From a virus: a stretch of DNA of 28,653 nucleotides. Position numbers and translations under genes: made by a program. Location of the stretch: positions 1 through 28,653 of IMG/VR virus record IMGVR_UViG_3300046001_002219; one strand, written 5' to 3'. The first letter of the stretch is position 1. Each line of letters starts with the position of its first letter. Positions 20,751-27,742 of the stretch are shown here, one piece after another. The notes beneath the pieces are model-generated. The model had not been told where the DNA came from and did not search any database. It was given only the letters and a program-made list of their open reading frames with translations.

Positions 20751-21473
20751 TTATTGGGTTAGCAGTTGCTTGTACCCTTGAAGGCCCGTTGTATAGTATT
20801 CTTCAACTTTGTTTAACCACATGTCTTGATACTTGTTGAAATCTTCAGGCTTTACTTCAAACTGTTGATATTCAAAAGCACGACTGCACATGAACACAAT
20901 GCCACGACGGATATTTGTGCCGTAGACTTCATTATGTGCTAATATATAGGCTACCAGTTGTAGATAGTAATCTTCCACCCATTCTGCTTTCTTGGGCTTG
21001 TTGGTCTGTTTGTAGTCCATAACAGCTGGTTCGCCGTCATAGACACCTACTAGGTCAGTGGTACCTGAATACAGTCCAGGAAAGTATAAACTCTGTTCCA
21101 TAGCCCATACTTCATTTACCTTGCTAAGTCCGTTGTTGATGATAACATCAGCCATTTGATTGGCCTGCACATGAACAGGATTGTTGCCTGGCTGTCTTTG
21201 TATGCCGGCAATAAAACGCTCTAGGTTACTGTGCATGGCAGTACCTACGCCTGCGGCTTCTGTGGTAATCTGCTGTGCCTTGGCATGCCCAATACGATTC
21301 TTCCATTCGTTCAGGTGCGTCATATCCTTAGTAGCACTAAGAATAGTTGTCACTGATGGTAGAGTTTCTCCGTCTGGAGTTTGATAGACACGCTTTCGCG
21401 TAACTGGGTCGTTGACTTGAACGCAGCCTTTATATTGGAAACGCTCAATAAATGGAGGAGGTGTAATATTCAT
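20751..21473 (-). CDS. PD-(D/E)XK (RecB/Cas4-like) exonuclease
   Basis: 240 aa. N-terminal PSVTTILS and GTAMHSNLERFI (77-88, the conserved His81 of this nuclease class). The catalytic core follows: Asp140 in GTTDLVGVYDGEPA, Asp153 and Lys155 in AVMDYKQT, and Gln172 in YYLQLVAYILAH. The order matches phage RecB-like exonucleases that process DNA ends in recombination or replication. GGAGGAG precedes the start. Its promoter contains an SOS-box-like palindrome, suggesting DNA-damage responsiveness. Confidence 0.9.
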   Translation of the reverse strand: MNITPPPFIERFQYKGCVQVNDPVTRKRVYQTPDGETLPSVTTILSATKDMTHLNEWKNRIGHAKAQQITTEAAGVGTAMHSNLERFIAGIQRQPGNNPVHVQANQMADVIINNGLSKVNEVWAMEQSLYFPGLYSGTTDLVGVYDGEPAVMDYKQTNKPKKAEWVEDYYLQLVAYILAHNEVYGTNIRRGIVFMCSRAFEYQQFEVKPEDFNKYQDMWLNKVEEYYTTGLQGYKQLLTQ

Positions 21474-21474
21474 A

Positions 21475-21511
21475 TACTGTATATATTACAGTAAAGATAT
21501 TAGTTTGTCAA
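21475..21511 (-). promoter_or_regulatory. Exonuclease promoter overlapped by an SOS-box-like palindrome
   Basis: TTGACA (21506-21511), 17-bp spacer, TAATAT (21483-21488). Covering the -10 is TACTGTA-N5-TACAGTA (21475-21493). The half-sites are those of LexA boxes, but CTGT and ACAG are 7 rather than 8 bases apart. The -35 overlaps the end of the preceding gene. Confidence 0.6.
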
Positions 21512-21867
21512 GCCTGAGCGGCTAATTGTTGTGGGGCTGCGGTAGCGGCCATTTGGTCCACTGCTGCCTGGCTGTCTTGTGTGCCAGGAGAATTCTTTTC
21601 ATCTGGTGCGCCTGGCACTTTGAGTTCAATGCCATCGTCGTTGAAGTTTTTAACCATGGCCTGTAGTGCAGGACTTGAGTCGTACATGCTTTTGAAAGTT
21701 TCGTAATCGGCAGTCAATTCAAATCCGCTGGTTGACAACACCTTGTTTAGTCCACCCCAATTTAATTTACTTGGAGCTTTCTTTGATGCGGCTCGACCAA
21801 TATAGTTACGAAGAACCATAATGAATCTATCACCTTCATCGTCACCTGCGAATTCAAAAAATCTCAT
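21508..21867 (-). CDS. Hypothetical phage protein
   Basis: 119 aa, starting MRFFEFAGDDEGDRF. A helical middle (RNYIGRAASKKAPSKLNWGGLNKVL) is followed by 'FELTADYETFKSMYDSSPALQAMVKNFNDDGIELKVPG' and an A/Q-rich tail. The start overlaps the upstream gene (ATGA), forming the third member of a coupled trio. Similar sets with 'M(K/R)-x-x-EF' starts occur in T4-like aquatic phages as I recall; a virion or prohead role is possible but unproven. Confidence 0.7.
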   Translation of the reverse strand: MRFFEFAGDDEGDRFIMVLRNYIGRAASKKAPSKLNWGGLNKVLSTSGFELTADYETFKSMYDSSPALQAMVKNFNDDGIELKVPGAPDEKNSPGTQDSQAAVDQMAATAAPQQLAAQA

Positions 21868-22166
21868 TTTATTGTGGCCAATTCTTTTTGTAGATCTTGG
21901 ATCTCTTGTTGTTTAGCTTTGATATCGTCTTGGATTTGTTTTTTACGTTCGGCCATTTGCATAGCACTGGCAGCAGCCATTTTCTGTAGCTGCTGTGGAT
22001 CCTGTGCACCGCCACCCATAGTAGGTGCTGGAGCAGGTGCTCCCGGAGCAGCAGGAGCGCCGCCGCCAGCGGCACCTTGTACTGCACTGGCCATAGCGCC
22101 GGCTACTGCGCCAGGGGCGCCAAGTTCAATAACCTGACGGTCTCTGGTAAACTCTGTAATTTTCAT
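21864..22166 (-). CDS. Hypothetical protein, Gly/Ala/Pro-rich with coiled-coil end
   Basis: 100 aa. MKITEFTRDRQVIELG, then a low-complexity A/G/P stretch (residues ~17-55), then a Q/K-rich heptad-like helix (MAERKKQIQDDIKAKQQEIQDLQKEL). The start overlaps the end of the 522-aa gene (ATGA). The flexible linker plus coiled coil suggests a scaffold or oligomerising protein; no family recognised. Confidence 0.7.
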   Translation of the reverse strand: MKITEFTRDRQVIELGAPGAVAGAMASAVQGAAGGGAPAAPGAPAPAPTMGGGAQDPQQLQKMAAASAMQMAERKKQIQDDIKAKQQEIQDLQKELATIK

Positions 22167-23731
22167 CCTGCTAGGATCTTCATCAAGCGGCTTTGGCGAT
22201 CAATGCTTTCGCGTTGTTCACGGCCTGTGGTTTCCATGCCGCCAGCGCCTGGCTCAGCTGCTGCGAATGGATCTTCTTCGGCACCCATTTCTGGCTCATT
22301 CATTGTGTCAGGACCTGCCATGTCCATGCCCATTTCACCACCCATCTCTGGCTCGGCACCTAACATGCCTTCTGGTGGCTCGCCACTGGCTAGACTACGA
22401 ACACCGGTTGACAGTGTGTCGCGTGTTTGTTTTAGATTGTCTAGTGCTGCTTGGATAGCAGGAGCAACGGCTTCAATAAAAGCCTTAGCTTGCTCTTGAC
22501 CCATTTCGTCACGGATACTATCTCCTAGCTGTAATAGAGTTTCGTTCTCCATACCGCTTAGTTCTTCAATCCAGCGACCAACACGGTCAACCATTGTTTT
22601 TGCTGTGACGATCGCGCTGGCCTGCTGGATCTCACCTTCTCTTAGATTACGCATATCATCTCCTGGTTGTTCTATGCTTTCATTCTCTTTTTTGTAAATC
22701 TTATTGTCAGCTTTTTCACTGCCTTTCATACGATTCATAACTTTCTTTGCACTCTTGTCTGTGGTCATATAATCGCCGGAAGTCATTGTGTGGACGATTT
22801 CTTTGCCTGCTTTGTCTTGATAAGACTTCAAAGTGTTTGTACTTAATTCTGTTTGAATGCTTTCAGTGGCAGGTGCCCCAGTTACGGAAACTTCCCACCT
22901 CTTACCTGTGGCTTCTGATTTTTTTCGAGCCCAGTCTTTAAGCATTTGAAAATGCTGTTGTTCTCTTCGATCTTCAGCGTAACGGCCACGACCTTTGAAT
23001 ACTTTCCACTGCTTGCCGTTGATGCTGACTGCGAAATTGTTTGGAGGTTCAGTGTTACCTTCATCCCAATCTTCTGGATCTCTATCGCGTTCCATTGTAA
23101 TGCTTTCAGGAAAATCACCGTAGTCTTCATCTGATCCAAATCCTGCACTGGCTAATGCATAACCGTCATCAGTATCACCACCTTCATCATCGGTGTCACC
23201 GCCCTGTGCAAGGTCTTTGAATTGGTCTTCTAAATCTTCGATATAGTTGTCCATGTCTCGAAGCTCACCGCCGTCTCGATCAGCATAGGAACCGTACACA
23301 TAATCTAACGCACCTTCTACATCACCTTGTTTCAATAGCTCAACAATCTTGTCTTCGTCCGGCATACCGTAGCCGTCAATCTCAAGCATGTCCTCGTCGA
23401 ACTGTTTCATTATTTTTGCGACTTCTTCTTCAATTGATCCAAATCCTTCTGGTATAGTGGTATCAACAATGTGTTCTTGACGATCCATTAGTTCAGCAAC
23501 AATAGCATCGTGCATGAACTGTGCCTTGGTCAATGTTTCGTTTTCTACAGTTTCATTGAATCCGCTGGCTGTACGAGCAGTATGAATTTGAGTGCGTAGC
23601 TTGTTGCGAGCATCTTCCAGCTTTGGAGTATCAAACGATTCAAAGTTGATTCTTGTACCAAAGGTCTTGTGCAAAGATTCATTTAATCTTTTAGAAGATC
23701 TATTAAAGTTAAAAAGGTCTGTTGTTCTCAT
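22163..23731 (-). CDS. Large acidic hypothetical phage protein
   Basis: 522 aa, no signal peptide or TM helix. N-terminal 'LFNFNRSSKRLNESL', then a helical domain (~30-140), very acidic low-complexity segments (DTDDEGGDTDDG, ~170-200), and a central domain 'NNFAVSINGKQWKVFKGRGRYAEDRREQQHFQMLKDWARKKSEATGKRWEVSVTG' that looks like a compact beta-alpha fold. Helices and a Met/Gly/Pro/Glu-rich tail follow. First gene of a coupled trio, preceded by an AATAAATA box, so probably late and possibly virion-associated. Not recognised. Confidence 0.75.
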   Translation of the reverse strand: MRTTDLFNFNRSSKRLNESLHKTFGTRINFESFDTPKLEDARNKLRTQIHTARTASGFNETVENETLTKAQFMHDAIVAELMDRQEHIVDTTIPEGFGSIEEEVAKIMKQFDEDMLEIDGYGMPDEDKIVELLKQGDVEGALDYVYGSYADRDGGELRDMDNYIEDLEDQFKDLAQGGDTDDEGGDTDDGYALASAGFGSDEDYGDFPESITMERDRDPEDWDEGNTEPPNNFAVSINGKQWKVFKGRGRYAEDRREQQHFQMLKDWARKKSEATGKRWEVSVTGAPATESIQTELSTNTLKSYQDKAGKEIVHTMTSGDYMTTDKSAKKVMNRMKGSEKADNKIYKKENESIEQPGDDMRNLREGEIQQASAIVTAKTMVDRVGRWIEELSGMENETLLQLGDSIRDEMGQEQAKAFIEAVAPAIQAALDNLKQTRDTLSTGVRSLASGEPPEGMLGAEPEMGGEMGMDMAGPDTMNEPEMGAEEDPFAAAEPGAGGMETTGREQRESIDRQSRLMKILAG

Positions 23732-23755
23732 TATAGGGGATCCAGATTGATATAC

Positions 23756-23763
23756 TATTTATT
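23756..23763 (-). promoter_or_regulatory. T4-late-like box before the 522-aa gene
   Basis: AATAAATA on the minus strand, overlapping the stop of the upstream gene and 24 bases from the next start. Confidence 0.5.
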
Positions 23764-24188
23764 CAGAATAAAGTTAAACCCGTTACAGCATTTTTGGCTG
23801 ATACAGTACGATCCTTGCTCTCTATGTACTTAGCCCATAGGGTATCGGCACGATCGTATTCTTTGTTTTTAGCTGCGGAGTGATGTTTTTTCAGCAGTAG
23901 TTGACTGTCAGTGAACCATTTAGCATATTCTTGATCTGCTCGGTATATTCTATCTGCGAGTATGCTTGATCTGTGTCGGGCCAGCAGGTTGGCTAACTTG
24001 ACTGCCACTGCATTTAGGCTGATGTTTTTGTAAAGATATTCTCCATTTCTGGATATATGTTTAACAGCACCTTCGCTGACAATCAATACTGAGCCTACAA
24101 GAATTCCTTCTGCGGTTTTTACAGGAATTATATGTTGCGCTAGGGTATTGCTGACAACTTGATCAAGTTGTCTACGGATGTCTGTCAT
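23763..24188 (-). CDS. Hypothetical phage protein
   Basis: 141 aa, start ATG at 24188. The N-terminal half (MTDIRRQLDQVVSNTLAQHIIPVKTAEGILVGSVLIVSEG) looks like helix plus beta-hairpin. The C-terminal half is a basic helical region with Trp/Tyr/Lys (EYAKWFTDSQLLLKKHHSAAKNKEYDRADTLWAKYIESKD). No Shine-Dalgarno is visible, and a strong terminator directly abuts the start codon, so how it is translated is unclear. I recall similar unknowns in T4-like phages but cannot name a family. Confidence 0.68.
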   Translation of the reverse strand: MTDIRRQLDQVVSNTLAQHIIPVKTAEGILVGSVLIVSEGAVKHISRNGEYLYKNISLNAVAVKLANLLARHRSSILADRIYRADQEYAKWFTDSQLLLKKHHSAAKNKEYDRADTLWAKYIESKDRTVSAKNAVTGLTLF

Positions 24189-24210
24189 AAAAAAAGGACC
24201 TATGGTCCTT
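24189..24210 (-). terminator. Terminator abutting the next gene's start codon
   Basis: AAGGACC / GGTCCTT stem with a 3-nt loop followed by seven T's on the minus strand. The last T is immediately followed by the ATG at 24188. Confidence 0.88.
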
Positions 24211-24227
24211 ATTTAAGTGTTCGTAGT

Positions 24228-24575
24228 TTACAGTCCTATGAACTTGAGTATTTGTGCGGCATTCACATGCCCTAACCATCCAGTACCGGCTCCAAATGCC
24301 AATAGTATCATGACATATTGTTGCCATTTATTTTTGACTTTTTCTAGGTCACCAATCTTACTAGCAAGTTCTGCATGTTGACTGTTAGAAGCTTCTGCCA
24401 TTTCTTTTAGTTTGTCAGCAAGTAGATCACGGGTGTTATCTAGGCAGTCGTGCATCTCCTTGACATCACTTTTGATGTCAGAAAGTTTTTCGTTAATTGC
24501 TTCTACTTTAATCTCAACTACAGCTACCCGTTCAGGTAATGCAGCCAGTTGTGCTACCGCTTCTTTTGTGGCCAT
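24228..24575 (-). CDS. Coiled-coil, C-terminally membrane-anchored protein
   Basis: 115 aa. Residues ~15-75 are heptad-patterned (VAVVEIKVEAINEKLSDIKSDVKEM, then a long charged helix). Residues ~84-107 form one hydrophobic segment (YVMILLAFGAGTGWLGHVNAAQIL). AAAAGGAAA lies upstream of the start. The topology resembles DUF1515/hemolysin-XhlA-type coiled-coil membrane proteins of phages, sometimes linked to lysis; that comparison is weak. It has its own upstream late-like box and a strong terminator. Confidence 0.7.
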   Translation of the reverse strand: MATKEAVAQLAALPERVAVVEIKVEAINEKLSDIKSDVKEMHDCLDNTRDLLADKLKEMAEASNSQHAELASKIGDLEKVKNKWQQYVMILLAFGAGTGWLGHVNAAQILKFIGL

Positions 24576-24670
24576 GTAGGCTAGTTTCCTTTTATGTTAA
24601 GTCAAGTGCTCGATTTGAGCCATGTGCCTAAGTGTTCTGAAATGCCTAATGGTGATATGCCTATATGTTT

Positions 24671-24678
24671 TATTTATT
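24671..24678 (-). promoter_or_regulatory. T4-late-like box before the coiled-coil gene
   Basis: AATAAATA on the minus strand, at the end of the upstream gene, giving a leader of roughly 90 nt. The ~100 bases between these two genes show nothing else clear. Confidence 0.45.
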
Positions 24679-25078
24679 CATCTTCGCCAATTTCATAGAC
24701 CCAAATATTGGCATTTGTGCCTTTGCTGATGAAACAAGCAGGATCTAGTTCTACAGAATTGTTTAGGTTGGGTATGACCGGAACCCCATTGAGATCATCA
24801 ACCAACAGTGCCACTGAATCTCCGTCTCTAAGAAACACATCGTCACGCTCAACATCAAATGTCCATGTCCAGTATACCGCTTTGCCGTCTAGGCCTTTTG
24901 GTAGGGCTCCGTTTCGTTCTTTAGGTCGGCTTACCCAAACAACGTTGGCTCTAAGTCCGATGGCCTGGATGAGACTGTTGAAGTTGGCCTGTTGTGATAA
25001 TAGGTGTTGATCTGTTTCCGACCTGTGTGGATTGGTCTGAGTGATGTCTACTAGAGTTATAATTTGGAATCGTGCCAT
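24674..25078 (-). CDS. Conserved phage protein of unknown function
   Basis: 134 aa. MARFQIITLVDITQTNPHRSETDQHLLSQQANFNSLIQAIGLRANV, then 'YWTWTFDVERDDVF' and 'LVDDLNGVPVIPNLNNSVELDPACF'. This is a compact alpha/beta protein without signal peptide. I recall 'LVDITQT...R...D..L..QQANFNSL.Q.IGLRAN' as a conserved unknown of T4-like phages. No clear Shine-Dalgarno; a TGTAAATA box at 25089-25096 would give a very short leader. Confidence 0.75.
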   Translation of the reverse strand: MARFQIITLVDITQTNPHRSETDQHLLSQQANFNSLIQAIGLRANVVWVSRPKERNGALPKGLDGKAVYWTWTFDVERDDVFLRDGDSVALLVDDLNGVPVIPNLNNSVELDPACFISKGTNANIWVYEIGEDE

Positions 25079-25114
25079 AATATGCTACTATTTACACCGA
25101 TAGACTAGACAGCC

Positions 25115-25140
25115 GTAAAAAAGCACCCCGAAGGGTGCTT
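25115..25140 (-). terminator. Terminator after the 130-aa structural-type gene
   Basis: AAGCACCC / GGGTGCTT stem, 4-nt loop, followed by T's on the minus strand, 31 bases after the stop codon. Confidence 0.9.
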
Positions 25141-25170
25141 AGTCTTCCCATCCCTGAGAATTAAAAACTA

Positions 25171-25563
25171 TTAAGCCTGTAAACCAGCGAAGTCAGCTAA
25201 TAGTGATGATGTTGTATCAGTAACACCGCCAAAGTCAGCGGCAGCGGTAAATGCGCCTGTGCCTTGGATTGCAACTTGTACATTGTCAGTTGTTCCTGGT
25301 GTGAATACACCTGATTCTGTTAGGCAACTAACACCCACAACTACGTGTGCGTCGTTGGTGCCTGCTGTACCGCCTGTTTGTAGAAACAGGATTGCTGCAT
25401 CTAGTTCTGCTTGTGTCATATTTGTGTTTGCAAGATTGATAATACGTGTGCGTCCTGCAATACCTTGTCCGTTGATTGTTTTTCTGTTTGCTGGTAGGTA
25501 AGACGCTGCAATACCTGCACCTGCATTGCTGTATGTTTGATAAACTGCTGATAGATCTGCCAT
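25171..25563 (-). CDS. Probable virion-associated protein, Gly/Ala/Thr-rich
   Basis: 130 aa from the ATG at 25563 (AAGGAGA upstream); a longer frame from 25584 ignores this site. Composition is Ala/Thr/Gly/Val-rich with few charges: MADLSAVYQTYSNAGAGIAASYLPAN, TRIINLANTNMTQAELDAAILFLQTGG, then beta-rich Thr segments. Such bland compositions are typical of small phage structural or decoration proteins. It has its own exact TATAAATA late promoter, a strong ribosome-binding site and a strong terminator, so it is probably abundant and late. Family not recognised. Confidence 0.72.
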   Translation of the reverse strand: MADLSAVYQTYSNAGAGIAASYLPANRKTINGQGIAGRTRIINLANTNMTQAELDAAILFLQTGGTAGTNDAHVVVGVSCLTESGVFTPGTTDNVQVAIQGTGAFTAAADFGGVTDTTSSLLADFAGLQA

Positions 25564-25609
25564 GATATGTTCTCCTTTAATCAATGACCTCGCTCAGAGG
25601 CCGGCATAG

Positions 25610-25617
25610 TATTTATA
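25610..25617 (-). promoter_or_regulatory. Exact T4-type late promoter box
   Basis: TATAAATA on the minus strand, 46 bases before the 130-aa gene, giving a leader of about 40 nt. Confidence 0.65.
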
Positions 25618-25659
25618 TTGGAGACAAAAAATCGTGGGGTTTGACTAGTTTTTTGACGG

Positions 25660-25977
25660 TTATGCAACCAAATTGATCAGTCTACGCATCCAACCAATTG
25701 TGCCTGGTTGATAGGTTTCGATGGTATCTGCTCTAGGTAAGTCAAGTCCTGCTAGTCTAGCAGATTCAACTAATTCTTCGTAACGAGGCAGTTTTTTAAT
25801 AAAGCTCACAATGCTTTCAACTGTGGCCAAATCCTTAGCTACCGCAGTTTGTCCAAGATACTCTTTGGCTCTTTGATCAGTGTCTTCCCAGCTTTCTACT
25901 AATTCTAGATCTCTAGCTCGGGCAATGCTGGCTAACAGTGTCTGCTTGTTTTCAATTTCAGTTGTCATTTGATTCAT
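25660..25977 (-). CDS. Hypothetical phage protein, helical
   Basis: 105 aa if started at 25977, or 102 aa from the next Met at 25968; both overlap the upstream gene. Helical, with 'LLASIARARDLELVESWEDTDQRAKEYLGQTAVAKDLATVESIVSFIKKLP' and a C-terminal 'GTIGWMRRLINLVA' amphipathic end. Not recognised. It is coupled to the preceding gene. Confidence 0.68.
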   Translation of the reverse strand: MNQMTTEIENKQTLLASIARARDLELVESWEDTDQRAKEYLGQTAVAKDLATVESIVSFIKKLPRYEELVESARLAGLDLPRADTIETYQPGTIGWMRRLINLVA

Positions 25978-26242
25978 CTAATTTTCTTTTCTGTTTGCGA
26001 GATTCTGCCAATCTGCGTACTCCCCGAGTAAATTTGGCAGGGTCTTGCCCTTTGATTGCATTGATAAGACGGCGTTCTAGCTCGTCTGCACTTTCAGCAT
26101 CGTAATGCTTGTGTATGCTCTCAAGCAGATTAATAGCAGAATTGATAATGTTGGTGGCGCGGCTTTCAATCAAGCTGTCTGTATTGCGTACTTCAGCGAT
26201 TTCATTAAGTTCCTGCAGAATCGATCTAGTGCGAAGTTTCAT
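25958..26242 (-). CDS. Conserved T4-like phage protein, helical
   Basis: 94 aa. MKLRTRSILQELNEIAEVRN, then 'ESRATNIINSAINLLESIHKHYDAESADELERRLINAIKGQDPAKFTRGVRRL'. All-helical with a basic end (SRKQKRKLDES). I recall 'ESRA.NII.SAINLL..I...Y..E.A..LERRL.NSIK..D..KF' from T4-like cyanophage genomes as an unknown. Preceded by an AGTAAATA box at 26261-26268. Possibly a nucleic-acid-binding or virion accessory protein. Confidence 0.72.
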   Translation of the reverse strand: MKLRTRSILQELNEIAEVRNTDSLIESRATNIINSAINLLESIHKHYDAESADELERRLINAIKGQDPAKFTRGVRRLAESRKQKRKLDESNDN

Positions 26243-26315
26243 TAAAAAATTCCTATACTATATTTACTTCAAATTACATCTAATTGTAACTAACTTTAAT
26301 TTGAATGTCAATCTC

Positions 26316-26344
26316 TTGCTTTTTGTGCAGTCGCAGCATACAAT
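26316..26344 (+). promoter_or_regulatory. Promoter for the plus-strand cassette
   Basis: TTGCTT (26316-26321), 17-bp spacer, TACAAT (26339-26344). The second promoter of the cassette has the same TTGCTT -35, perhaps a phage-specific variant. The leader holds TCTACACACATACAGAGG (26374-26391). The 158 bases between the divergent genes contain nothing else evident. Confidence 0.5.
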
Positions 26345-26400
26345 AACTAAATACTCAGTAGAAACCATAAGTCTCTACACACATACAGAGGAAATACAAA

Positions 26401-26577
26401 ATGAAATATCTATCAGAAAAGATGCAGTCTATCCTAGAACGTTTAAGTGAAATGTTTCCGGGTAGCAGTTATCAATCAAGTCTAGATGCGTATCTAGCAA
26501 CCAAAGGCATTACCGATGCCGCACAGTTGGAAAATTACATCCGACAATTTAATTCTCAAAAGGAAAAATATCTATGA
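26401..26577 (+). CDS. Small hypothetical protein, 58 aa
   Basis: MKYLSEKMQSILERLSEMFPG at the N-terminus, then 'SSYQSSLDAYLATKGITDAAQLENYIRQFNSQKEKYL'. CAGAGGAAA lies upstream. The pattern hydrophobic helix, 'SxLDxYLAxKxxxDAAxLExxIRxF' recalls the short DUF3563-type proteins common in Burkholderiales chromosomes, hinting at host origin; this is a memory-based resemblance. Its stop overlaps the start of the next gene (ATGA). Confidence 0.7.
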   Translation: MKYLSEKMQSILERLSEMFPGSSYQSSLDAYLATKGITDAAQLENYIRQFNSQKEKYL

Positions 26578-26693
26578 AAAAACTATTAAATTTATTGTAC
26601 AGTATCAGCACTAGTATGGGACAAGCCCGTGCTGCTTCAGCACTGGCTAGAGCAGGAATGTATGCTGAAGCCAAAGCCCTAATGACCAAGTAA
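26574..26693 (+). CDS. Small hypothetical protein, 39 aa
   Basis: MKKLLNLLYSISTSMGQARA at the start, 'ASALARAGMYAEAKALMTK' at the end. The ARAASxLARAGxYxEAKAL part looks like a single tetratricopeptide-type helix pair. Overlaps the 58-aa gene by four bases, so the two are probably translated together. Together they look like a two-gene module of host-type small proteins; function unknown. Confidence 0.65.
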   Translation: MKKLLNLLYSISTSMGQARAASALARAGMYAEAKALMTK

Positions 26694-26722
26694 ATTGTTG
26701 CACCGCAAGAGATATATACACT

Positions 26723-27298
26723 ATGAACTTAGTTTATATACACGGTGCCAATGCCACCAGCGAAAGCTTCAACTATATCAGAAGTAAATTAGGAGACGGA
26801 GTAGATATCAACTACGACAGTCGCAATGGGTTTGAAAACAACCTAAAAGATATGCAGTCTACACTACAAGCCCATAAGGACATAGTGTTTGTTGCACATA
26901 GTTTAGGCGGTATCTACAGTTTGCATCTAGCCAATACAATGCCCATGAGTATTAAGGGTGCTGTAACATTGAGCACTCCATATGGTGGGGCTGAAGTGGC
27001 GGACTATGCTCAATACTTTTTACCATTCAGCAGACTAATGCGTGACATTGGTCCCAGCAGTTGGGTTATGAAGCAGGCCAGTAAGATTAAGATCCAGCAT
27101 CCTTGGACTAACATCGTTACTGTAAAGGGACAAAGTGCATTTATGCATGAACCCAATGACGGTGTTGTGACTATTGCCAGTCAAAAACATCATGATGATA
27201 TGGAATTAGTAGAAGTAGATTATAACCACTATGAGGTTGTGCTCAGTGACGTAGTGGTTAAACTTATTAAGGAACGAGTAAACAAGTTCAAGAAATAA
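26723..27298 (+). CDS. Alpha/beta-hydrolase (lipase/esterase-like)
   Basis: 191 aa, no signal peptide. 'VYIHGAN' (4-10) supplies the oxyanion-hole HG; the nucleophile elbow AHSLGG holds Ser60. Asp146 (PNDGVV) and His169 (YNHYEV) are the likely remaining triad members; STPYGGAEVA follows strand 6 as in lipases. AAGAGA precedes the start. A cytosolic lipase/esterase or acyl-protein hydrolase is expected. Next to a desaturase, lipid modification of the host is a plausible theme. Confidence 0.85.
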   Translation: MNLVYIHGANATSESFNYIRSKLGDGVDINYDSRNGFENNLKDMQSTLQAHKDIVFVAHSLGGIYSLHLANTMPMSIKGAVTLSTPYGGAEVADYAQYFLPFSRLMRDIGPSSWVMKQASKIKIQHPWTNIVTVKGQSAFMHEPNDGVVTIASQKHHDDMELVEVDYNHYEVVLSDVVVKLIKERVNKFKK

Positions 27299-27299
27299 G

Positions 27300-27328
27300 T
27301 TGCTTTTCTGTCACAGAGCATATATAAT
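27300..27328 (+). promoter_or_regulatory. Promoter for the 90-aa conserved gene
   Basis: TTGCTT (27300-27305), 17-bp spacer, TATAAT (27323-27328). It begins at the lipase stop codon and shares TTGCTTTT with the upstream promoter of this cassette; this also resembles T4's MotA box core TGCTT, though the spacing differs. The leader has TTAACACACAGGAG at 27369. Confidence 0.6.
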
Positions 27329-27388
27329 AAGTCAACAGCGAAAAAGAAGTAGTTGTTAGCAACAGACATTAACACACAGGAGATTATT

Positions 27389-27661
27389 ATGTCAGAAATT
27401 TTTACAGCACCAAAGCTACCAGAAGTTAAATTCAACAAGAACGGTTATGAAATCCGTACAGATATCTTGGGCATGGCCAAGAGCCTAGTACAAGACGACT
27501 TCCAAGCCAAGTTCCAAGGTTGGGAAATGACTGCTACTCGTGACGAGAAGACTGGTCAGATCGTTACCAAAGTAGACATGCCAACTTTTCCAGGACTAGA
27601 CAAAGTTCTAGAAACAGCAGAGAAAATGTACGCATTTGTCAATGCTGGCGCTAAGAAGTAA
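27389..27661 (+). CDS. Conserved T4-like phage protein, 90 aa
   Basis: Starts at the ATG at 27389 (CAGGAGATTATT upstream). Contains 'NKNGYEIRTDILGMAKSLVQDDFQAKFQGWEM', 'RDEKTGQIVTKVDMPTFPGLDKVLETAEKMYAFVNAG'. I recall 'YEIRTDVL.MAK.LV...F..K..GWE....RDEKTG.IVT.V..P.FPGL..VL.TAEKMY.FVN' as a widespread small protein of T4-like cyanophages. Its strong promoter, leader motif, ribosome-binding site and terminator suggest high expression. Function unknown. Confidence 0.82.
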   Translation: MSEIFTAPKLPEVKFNKNGYEIRTDILGMAKSLVQDDFQAKFQGWEMTATRDEKTGQIVTKVDMPTFPGLDKVLETAEKMYAFVNAGAKK

Positions 27662-27717
27662 ATATTAGTTTATAAAGTTCATTAGCCGCATAGCGGTATA
27701 TATTGTAGTAGAGAATG

Positions 27718-27741
27718 AAAAAGCACCTTCGGGTGCTTTTT
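27718..27741. terminator. Bidirectional terminator
   Basis: AAAAAGCACC-TTCG-GGTGCTTTTT: a 10-bp stem with A/T runs on both sides, between the convergent plus-strand cassette and the desaturase. Confidence 0.93.
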
Positions 27742-27742
27742 C

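Noticed and set aside
21864-22137. Alternate-frame ORFs over the Gly/Ala/Pro-rich gene
   Set aside because: They arise from G+C-rich low-complexity codons; the coupled minus-strand frame with MKITEF start is preferred.
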